A DNA stretch of 64,000 bases, from positions 12,572,564 through 12,636,563 of the forward strand of contig JALGQZ010000009.1 in NCBI GenBank assembly GCA_023105745.1, given 5' to 3'. The notes beneath the pieces are model-generated. The model was not told the DNA's origin. It worked only from the letters and a program-made list of their open reading frames with translations, and did no database searches. Positions 55,407 to 64,000 of this stretch are shown piece after piece. Origin of the DNA: Austropuccinia psidii. Its lineage: Eukaryota; Basidiomycota; Pucciniomycetes; Pucciniales; Sphaerophragmiaceae. The position numbers and the translations under genes are program-made. How positions within the stretch are numbered: the stretch's first letter is position 1; every line of letters begins with the position of its first letter.

Positions 55407-55918
55407 TTAAGTAAACCGAATCCAACGTTTGTACCAAGGTAATGATTCCCCTCTAATCGCTCTTCCAACCCCTTCATTTAGTTCTTGATAATGATTTGGA
55501 AATGAGGCTGGTTTTTTCATGGATTCAGGAAATGGGTACTAAGCGCAAAAAGAAGTATTAAAAAACTTGATCATTCTGACTTTTTCGTGTTTTTGAAAAA
55601 CTATCGAATAAAGAATGACTTTACCTTTTGAGCCAGTTTATTACTGGATAATATTTCGAGATTATGTAAAAATTTGTTGAATATCTCAACTTTTTCCTTT
55701 GGACAGCTTTCTTCGGACGATTTTAAATAAGATTGATTCTGATCTTGAACATTACGATTCGATAAAGACAAGTAAATTCGATCGACGGCACTTGAAATTG
55801 AATTCGAAATTTGTAATTCGGGTTGATGAGCCCTCAATGGATCCACTGGCCATGTTTTGACTACTTGCTTGAGCTGGTAATAAATCGACCTCAATGAATT
55901 GGTTGGCGAAGAACTCAT
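55407..55918 (-). CDS. Probable Cbp6/UQCC2-like cytochrome bc1 assembly factor, two exons
   Basis: Exon 1 is 55918-55625 and exon 2 is 55538-55407, with an 86-bp phase-0 intron (GTAAAG...GCTTAG). The product is 141 residues. The start is ATG 55918, the first in frame. Exon 1 has YYQLKQVVKTWPVDPLR, matching the L-x-x-W-P-x-D-x-x-R pattern of the UQCC2/Cbp6 family. Exon 2 has YPFPESMKKPASFPNHY and ends RGESLPWYKRWIRFT, a tail I recall from basidiomycete members. Length fits the family. Such proteins help cytochrome b translation and early complex III assembly in mitochondria. No clear targeting peptide is seen. CpG content is higher than in the surrounding transposons. The gene looks intact; function is inferred from motifs. 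Confidence 0.62.
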
Positions 55919-56073
55919 CAAGCCGTGCTTTGCTTGTCTTTAAATACTTGGATTGGATTTCTAGCGAAATTTTCAAAATCTGGACGAGCTAGCTTATGCG
56001 ACGCCTTCAATACAGCGAGGGAAGCGACGCCCGAATTCTGGATTTTCTTCAAGCCATTCTTCATCCTGTCCAT
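55918..56073 (-). CDS. Small upstream ORF overlapping the start of the Cbp6-like gene
   Basis: A 51-codon frame from ATG 56073, starting MDRMKNGLKKIQNSGV and ending KDKQSTA. It is basic and helical-looking. Its TGA shares one base with the ATG of the next gene (TGATG). An acceptor-like CTCAGTGCAG lies just upstream. It could be a regulatory upstream ORF, the last exon of another gene, or a small protein made from a bicistronic transcript. I do not recognise a family. Confidence 0.4.
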   Translation of the reverse strand: MDRMKNGLKKIQNSGVASLAVLKASHKLARPDFENFARNPIQVFKDKQSTA

Positions 56074-58099
56074 CAACTGCACTGAGATCCCATGGGAAGT
56101 TCAAGCAAAATTGGAAGAATCAGCCTTTTAGATAACAAAATCATTTTACTAAAAATTGGACGCTTTCACTTGGTATTTTCCAATGTTATGAAGAGGGGTA
56201 AATGAGTTTTAGGAATTTCAAAATTTTCATTCCTTTACAAAGTCTGTCTTCAATGGGGAATGGTTTAATGTATTCTATACCACGATGAAAAGATTCTAAT
56301 TTTCAAAAATTATATAGCTTTGAATTTATATATGGATATTTTGATGCCAATTTAAAAAAGAATCACCTGAAAGCAACTCCTCAAGATTGAAGGACTTGTT
56401 TTTTTAATCCAGACAAACTGCCCAAAGACTATTGTAGCATTATATGTTCAAGATATTCTTTAGTAGTGATACATACACTTGTGGGTAACTTTTATCTTAG
56501 TTGTTGAAATAAAAATAATGTGTCTTTTTTATATTAGTCTCGATTTTTCATTTGAAAATTTTGAATTCTCTACATTAGGTAATAGAAAAGAATTCCAGTG
56601 TCTTAGAATTAAAATGAAGAATTATAGAAATAAAAAATGCCAAATCTCAAAGTATTTTTTTTAACAATTTTTTGACGTTCATCAAGTTTTTCAAGTTAAA
56701 TTGACTCAATATATCATATCTCCAGAGCTATGGTATCTATGAGAACTGAAAAAAGCAGAACATGATTGTTGCATGAAATGTGGGATTTGGCATATGAAAG
56801 TATACACATTTGAAAATATCACTTATTGATATTATTTTGGAAATCTGATGAATAATGCATAATTTTTCTGTGATAGGTTCCTTTTTGATTATATAAGCTG
56901 TATTTTGATTTGAGATTTTATTTTATCTTATTAATTTTTCAAATTTACATTTTAAGAGAGGAAAATTTTGAGAAGTTCTGCTCATGATTTCTTCTGAATA
57001 AAGCAAGATATCAAATGAAATAAATTTTATTTTATATTTTATTAAGATAATTAAAATATGATCAAGACAAATCTTCATAGAATCTTACACCATTTCTTGT
57101 AATTAAAATGGTCAACTAAGACTGTATCCCTCATTGCTTCCAATAAAGGGACTGAGTTATCCATCCATAATAGGATTTCTCCCAAAATACACCATATATA
57201 TCTTAGATTTCTTTGTCTTCTTAAGTTTAGTTTTAGCAAAAAAAAAGCATTTTGATCTTGCTTAGGTTATAACAATCCTATTATTATTTATACCTTTCCT
57301 TAACTACTACTCTTTGAGGTTTGTCTATGAAAATCTTGATAATAGTAACAATTATCAAGAGTACTATGACTGTCCTCAGTAGAAAATATGAAATGATTAT
57401 TGAAAATAATTATATAAAAAAAGAATTATTTATTATTAAATAATTTAATAATAAAATTATTTTTTCAATTCTAATAAATTATAATTATTCTATAATTATT
57501 ATAGTCACTGACATTTATAATAATAAAAAATATAAAAGCTCTTAAAGAGACAATTATATGTGGAAAGTAAAAATATTTATCCACTTATAAATAATAAAAA
57601 TATTATCTCTAAGAGGAATATCAAACAAAAAGTGCAGAGATAAATCTTATGGAGAAATTCTATATAAAAGAACTAATACTAGATAAAAAAGATATAGGAA
57701 TTCAGAGAAAACTTAATTATAATATTTATTTAATACAATAAGTCAAACAACAACAGTTATAGTATTAAATAATTTTTATAAGTTGAAAACATTCCAAAAA
57801 AGATCAATATTTTAAACAAATAAAACAACTTTTCATGATAAAATAATATTCAAGATTTTTTAAAGGAAATTTGTGTGTTTAAAAGATATTTTAGGAGAAC
57901 AATTTTATATACTATAATCTATTATTGGTGATTACAACAATATAATATAAATTCTATGATTTAAATTATTTATTTATAGTTTATAAAGAGTAAAATAACT
58001 TGATAATTAAGTGAATAATATAATATTTTATATTAAACAAAATATTACCTGTTTAAACTGTCTAATTTGTTTGGAATTATAATTTGCTGTTGGAAAAAA
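56074..58099. other. AT-rich intergenic sequence
   Basis: No gene, RNA or repeat that I can support. The 57380-58060 part is almost pure A/T with ATTATT runs. 56074-56150 may hold the promoter or first intron of the host gene. Confidence 0.5.
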
Positions 58100-59471
58100 A
58101 AGTGATTTAAATGCTCTTTTCATTCCTGAAGAGAAGCTCTCATGATTAATAATGGATATAGAGCAGATGTTCAGGTAAAAACTGAAACACCATGCTTAAA
58201 AATGAGGTTCTTACATTAAGGTAACCTATTTTTAATTCCAATTCAAAGTTATCAGTGGTATTCTTAACTTCAATTAGCTTTAATCCTCTTTTAGGTTGAT
58301 TATTTTAAGCTTAAATATAAAATGAGCTTATTTGTATTAAAATTAATCACATTAGCAACTTAAAAATAAAGTTTCAAGTGAAAATCTCTTTAACTGGATT
58401 TTTAATCAGTTTTTACTGAGATCTTAATTTCCTCTGAGAATAATTAAAGAAGTAAATTTGAAGGCTAAGTACCAATTAATCCTGTTTGAAAAAAAACTTA
58501 AAATTTAATTTATACATAGATAACATTCAATTGTAAGCTTTGTGAAACTTTCAAGAAAATCCATCAAGAATTTCATTTTTAATGAATTTTCAAAGTTATT
58601 GCTATTTTTCCACATAAAATATCAATGACAAACAAACCTTAGCTTTTGATAAAGTTTGAACACTTATGAATTTGAATTTTAAGCTTATTTAATCCATTTT
58701 AAGCTTAATTAAGCTTTGAAAGTTCTTAAAACCTTGATTACAAGTCTGCATATGGGGATTTACCCTTTGGCAGCTTTCAATTCCTTTCCAAATTGGGATA
58801 AAACCAGTTTACACTTTAATTTTAAATCAAAGTCTAATCTTAAGCTTTAAATGAGTTTGAAAATCCTCCAATACAGGTGTATAACCTTAATTGGAGAATT
58901 TTCAGATCCCAGAGGTTGGAAACCTGGCTCTATCTGGCTTTTGCCCCTTATCCCACCTTTATATGTGGACTTTTCCATTTTATGTATTTAAAGGCCTACT
59001 ATAACCTTAAATCCATTTAGATTGAGCCCACACAGGATTTACATCCTGCATTGCAAATATTTAGCCAATTCAGTATATATACACCACACCCCAATTTTAA
59101 CTAAATTTTTGGTAAGTTTGCATAAAGCTTATTCAAATTTAAATTTAAGTTCATTTAAGCCTAAATTTAACAATTTTTGAAAAAATGTTTCAATGATGCA
59201 ATTGTACTGTGAGATTCTGAAACACTCTCATAACATAAGAAATAGCCATCTTAGGGTATAACACCCCATGGGTCTACCCTATCTTAGTTTTGGTGTATAA
59301 TCCAAAAATGAAATAATATTTATAACTCTGTTTATCAAAAATGAATTTATATTTATTTTGTGTTATTTTTTATTTTGCATTAACTTGATAAGTCTGTTTA
59401 GGACTAAATAAACTGTATGAAAAGCTATTTTTGAGCTTATGGGTATGTCATACATACTTTGAAGGCTCACA
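58100..59471 (-). repeat. Decayed LTR related to the element A superfamily
   Basis: The right end GAAGGCTCACA matches the end of element A's LTR (GAGGCTCACA) and is followed by a purine tract on the minus strand (GATGGGGAA). Inside, GGGATTTACCCTTTGGCAG resembles GGTAGTTTTACCCTCTTGGCAG of A. The left edge is not recognisable and the value given is approximate. Confidence 0.5.
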
Positions 59472-59550
59472 TTCCCCATCACAAAAAAATTGTACAACAA
59501 TTTTTCATTGAATAGTATAACCCCAATTGAATTGGGGGGGGTATAATCCA

Positions 59551-60330
59551 CTTTCCAACCTCTCTACTGCTACTTCAAAGTATGTAAAGAACACAATTCA
59601 AACCTTTCATTGAGTAATTAGTCTTCTCTCATGTCTTAATCTTCTGAAAAACATTTTTGGAATCAGATATATTAGTTTTTGGAAAACACTCCTCTTCATG
59701 TTGTGGGTTTCTGTATCTCACTAAGCATTCTCTTTCATTTCTTCCCCTAAGTCCTCTCTCTTTCAAGACTTTCAGCAACTTTTTCTCTTCAATTTAATAA
59801 AGTGGTGGTACATCCAAGGGTGTTTCATTTCTCAAAGGGAATAATTCCTTATCACTTTAAGTGTAATTCCTACTAGACTAACAGCAAAAGTTGGATTTTC
59901 AATCTCCTGTTCTCCTGTAATTTCTACTTGTGATGCAGCTTTCCAATGAAGGTCTTTAATGATAAATTTTCCTGAAAAGGAATATTTTTATTTCTCTGGA
60001 CCTTCAATATTATTGAAGTTTAAGGTTGAAACTAATATTAAAAACCCTACTTTCAATTCTGGGTTCTTATGAATTTTATCCCACTTTTTTTAGCATATCC
60101 AAAGGCATCAGTAATGCTTTGATTTGTATGATTCCTCAATTTATCAAGAAGTAATTTAAATTTTAAAAAGCTTAATAGATATCAACACAGTTCTTCTTCA
60201 AATTACCAACTTGAGTTTTGTGGTTTCATCCTTTCTCCAAAATTTCAGGAGTTTTTCCTGTTGAAAAATGGATGTAAGTCTTGTTGGCTAGTTCCAATGC
60301 TGGTATAAGTGTACACCAATCACCATAAAA
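59551..60330 (-). pseudogene. Remnant of pol (integrase C-terminus), relative of element A
   Basis: Next to the decayed LTR, the minus strand encodes, with stops, GDWCTLIPALELANKTYIHF and GKTPEILEKG, matching the HDWCTLFPALELAYKT and ILEKGWNP parts of element A's integrase. Further left, weak matches to the linker and chromodomain-like end continue in the same order. Homology stops at about 60330, so the element is truncated there. Confidence 0.75.
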
Positions 60331-63300
60331 AAGCTATACCTGCTTGCAGGGGTAGCAGGTCTAACTCAGATTCCAAATTGCTTCATACTGGGCTCTAACT
60401 TGCTATCAATATTTGGTCATCTTTCAAGCTGGATATTCAAGATTCAGAAATAATTCACAAAGTCAATTTTAATTTTTAAATGCTGGAAATAAAAAAAAAC
60501 CTTTATTCCACAAAATTCTTTGAAAGCCAACTAAACAACTTTAAAATTAATATGAAGCCATTTTTCAGAAATTTTTTCTTACAATTCTCAAAATCAAAAT
60601 ACCCACCCTCCTTATCTGCTATCATATCCTTGCTTTCATGTATTTTCTTTCTCTGAAGGTTCATTTCTGCAACCTCAATACTTCTAATGTTGGAAATCTT
60701 CACATCAAAATTTATTTCTTCAAAACATTTCCTATCATCATGTTTTTGAACTCACTCAAAAAAACAGCAAAATTTATATGTTTCATTATGATGTTCTCCT
60801 AAAGGCTGAATTAATCTTTATTTCTGGAAATCAAAACCAAATCAAGATATCTAATTTCCTTCTTCATTCTTTGAGAATTCCTTTGGAAAGCTTCTTGTTA
60901 ATATCAGATTGAAAAGAGATTTCCCCAAAAAAACATTTACCAAGTATTTTTCTCTCTCGTATCTTGGAGATCCATTTTTTTTTTCAAACTTGAAAAAAAA
61001 TATAATGTCACTTTTCCCAAAATTTAAAATTCAATATCTCTCACACCCTTTGCCTATTATATAAATGACCTGAGACATCTTATGACAAAAAATGTATTTA
61101 TTGCCATATTACATAACATTCAATGTATCAAAAAGTTTGCAAAAAACAGCTTGTAGAAGTATATTCTTAAGTATTATGTAATTCATGCAAAGAATATTAT
61201 TCGAAGAGGAATTACTCACATCCTACTGTTGTGGGTCTATAAAATTTAGCTCAGTCTCTCAATATTTTCTTATTTTCAAGAGAAAGGTTAGCACTCCTAT
61301 AAAGAACTTTTTAAATAAGAAACATATTAAATCATTACTAACTCTCCATCAAAATGCCAATTAAAAAACTTAATTTTACATGTAAATCTTGAAATTCTGA
61401 GTATTGAAAATAATTTTCATTATATTTAAGGTATGTAATAAGCTCCCATATTATGAAAATCAGGAGCCACTATCCAAGGTTTTGTAAAGCCTTAAATCTC
61501 AAATGAGTGAAGTAAATAGTTAAATGAAAATTATTCCTCATTATATTAGTCTTAAATCTTCATACACTTATCTTTTCTTAGAAAATTATTTGTTTCAATA
61601 TAATACTTGAAATTGAGCTTGCAATCTATTGTATATTTCCGTCCCTGTGGTAATAATAACTTCATTACCCTGGTGATGATTCATTATGCACAATTATGAT
61701 CTTAAATCTTTGAAGAAAATCCATCAGGCTCCAAAATTTCTTGGAAACATATATTTACTTGTATATGAATATTATTTTCTGATTGGGTACAATAAAAATT
61801 GATGCTACTGATAAAATCAATTTACCATTATGCAAATGAAATAAATTTTATAAATTCTTATCACCAGATCAAGAGCTCCAGAATAATAATCACACACAAA
61901 TCTCACTTTTATCTATGTGAAGAATATAATTAATTTTAGAAATACCCCTCAAATTAATGGGTTTTTATAGAAGATTCATTCATAATTTTTGTTTTCGAAA
62001 ACCTTCAGGCACTATATGCAGCTGAATAGAAAAAAAATGAAATTTGTGGATCAACTGATATCTTCTGATGAGCCCATGGAATTCTTATATTTCAAAGCTC
62101 TGTAACATGACATATATTTCTGAAACCTGAAATCTCCAATGTAATATTATTGCATTAAACCACCTCCCAGATAATTTGAAGGATTGACTCCCTGTAAGTG
62201 TAGATTTTAAGCAGAAAGCTATAAGTATATTTTGCTCTTTCATTTGAAAAATAAAGAATATATTGAAGATTATCAATTTAGATATTCATATATTCTTATA
62301 GAACTTTTGGTCTCTAGAAACGATAGTACTACAGCTCTGAATCAACTAAAAAGGGAACTGGAGGAGAATGCTCTAATGTTATAGTTCTGTTCAATTTTTC
62401 GCATTCTTACTTTGAGCTAGTAATTTTAATCAGAGTTTGCATACTTCATCTGTATATACATTTATTTATATTTCTGAATTATAAGCTTGTACCAGATTTT
62501 GATTTGAAATTTTGTCATAAGCTATAGATTCAGCATATACATATGCAAGACTTAAAAGTGTCAAAAACCATATTATTTTATTCCATCATTCCAACATTAT
62601 TGCAATTAATGTTTCCAAAAATGGAAGAGTTGAGGCTGAAAAGTTATATTTTCACCATTTACAACAGTTTCATACAAAATTGTGTTTTAAAGCAGAATAT
62701 TTCTAACTTTCTCTTTGAAGGAATCTGGCTTTTTTAATATTTTGTTACTGGATCCAAAAAAAGGGAAGAAGAATGGCACAGTAATAGTCTAGGGAATTTT
62801 TTGTTTTTCCTTATGGAGACAAACAATCCTCAAACCAATTAAAGTCAATTTTTATACCCATTGTTTGGATTTTAATCCCAGTAAAAATAGTTATCAAATT
62901 ATGATAACTCTTATATCTGGAGTCAGAGATTAAAATGAAAATTATTGAAGGAACCTTTGAAGTGAAAGATCTGAAAAATTTGAAAAGTGAATATTGCATA
63001 AAATGTCTCTATGCAAGAGTTTATAATTCAATGAAAATGTTTTGTATCAACAAAGACAGGTAGTATAAATTCCTCATCTATCTGAGTCAAGTGAGATTAG
63101 AGTGCCCTTTTCAATTTCCTTAGAAATTGTTAAATAAACTGGTAATCAGTCATACTTTCTGTCCATTTTTGAAAAAAAACATACCTTCAGAAGTGATTAT
63201 GTTAGAAATAGGTTCTTACAGACCTTTTGGTGGTGGGTTTTTGTTTCTGTAAAGCTTTGGGTGAAACTTCTTCCTACCTTAATTCAAATATGAATTAGCC

Positions 63301-64000
63301 TTTTTTTGAACCTACATTCACTGGCCAGGTTGTAGTCAAGTTGGAGAAAATTTGGATAAGGGATTATTTAGCAACTCACTATTGTTATAAATTCCTGAAT
63401 TGAAAAAATAGTAAGTGTATGTTTGAGGTTATTAATTCAAATCACTTACACATAACATTTTTTGAAATACTTTAAATAATAATCCTCTGTCAAATTGTCA
63501 ATAATTTCGAAAATAGTGATATTATTGGCCTTTGAGCTTTTTTCAATGTATTTTGACAATTAAGAGTTGCAACTTTGAAATATGAAGTCAATTTTAAACT
63601 AGATACAGTTCAACACAGTAATTCATTACATCAAAATTCATTGTTTTTGATATATGTAGCAATTGATAAGAAACTATGCTGCCTAATCCTTCTATACTAT
63701 TTTCAACCGGTTTGGAATTTATGTCATCTCAATTCCAATTCTTTATTGAAATTTTATCTAATTTTCTGTTACAATATTCCAATATTTCATCCACAAAATG
63801 GCAAACATATTGATGTTTATTATTTGGGTGTGATTATTAATATCTTATTCTCTTACAATTTTCTGGCTTGCTTTGATGATTGATGTTACTCAATTCTCTC
63901 ATAATTTCTATTTCATTTCATTTCAAGTTTTTTTCATTTCTCAAAAAATTTCAAAAAAAATATATTCTTAGTTTATTGTTTTTTCAATTAAATTTTTTTT
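60331..64000. other. AT-rich sequence without a supported gene
   Basis: Long A/T-rich stretch with no frame over about 100 codons that looks like protein. A plus-strand patch near 61950-62000 reads LMGFYRRFIHNF, like the RT-RNase H connection of Ty3/gypsy (FLGF-YRRFI), but flanking similarity is too weak to call. The rest holds nothing I can name. Confidence 0.45.

Noticed and set aside
61800..62280. Possible very old Ty3/gypsy RT remnant on the plus strand
   Set aside because: Only a short FYRRFIHNF-like match; neighbouring motifs could not be placed in order, so it stays unassigned.
59363..64000. Short frames of 60-100 codons in the right end of the window
   Set aside because: Low-complexity Ile/Phe/Lys/Asn translations expected by chance in DNA this AT-rich.
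1..64000. tRNA, rRNA or other structured RNA genes
   Set aside because: No stretch was found that folds by eye as a tRNA or matches conserved rRNA; a covariance-model scan would be decisive.

Overview
This window looks like a transposon-rich stretch of a fungal nuclear genome, most likely a rust fungus (Pucciniales). The gag-pol proteins closely resemble, from memory rather than a search, predicted retrotransposon proteins of the myrtle rust Austropuccinia psidii. The sequence is AT-rich and has spliceosomal introns. Almost all of it is LTR retrotransposons, DNA-transposon remnants and decayed AT-rich sequence. I can support only one two-exon host gene, near 55.4-55.9 kb.

Layout. 1-513 and 22776-23110: flanks related to a Mutator-like element. 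519-22770: Ty3/gypsy element B (minus strand, chromodomain, target-site duplication TAGTG). Element A (1508-12764, minus, duplication TTCAC) sits inside B near its 3' end. A's right LTR carries a 1439-bp solo LTR (10285-11723, duplication AAAGG). B's reverse transcriptase is split by a second solo LTR of the same family (17859-19283, duplication GCGGT). 23150-23800: an old LTR fragment. 24066-29887: element C, a second, truncated copy of the B family. 30231-33311: a broken MULE transposase with a C-terminal OTU domain. 33932-36505: a broken PIF/Harbinger transposase with a convergent companion coding remnant. 39842-54534: a Ty1/copia element (500-bp LTRs) whose gag is interrupted by full-length Ty3/gypsy element G (40975-50675, 1439-bp LTRs, duplication ATCCT). 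55407-56073: host gene, probably a Cbp6/UQCC2-like complex III assembly factor, with a small upstream ORF. 58100-60330: a decayed relative of element A. The remainder is AT-rich and shows no gene I can support.

How the parts work together. Each gypsy element encodes gag (capsid, zinc knuckle), protease, reverse transcriptase, RNase H and integrase. All the large ones lie on the minus strand. The insertions give a relative order: B first, then A into B, then the family-G solo LTRs into A and B; copia before G. G is nearly intact, with one TGA in gag-pol. A, B, C and copia carry several breaks each, and A and B have each lost the second Asp of the reverse transcriptase YxDD motif.

The most unusual item is an apparent accessory coding region on the plus strand (13353-14480), antisense to gag-pol and lying between the chromodomain and the 3' LTR of element B. 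A tandem repeat lies directly upstream of it and may be its promoter. Other points of interest are overlapping open frames at the gag N-terminus in two diverged families, a +1 gag/pol overlap in B, and a modular tandem structure inside the 1439-bp LTR.
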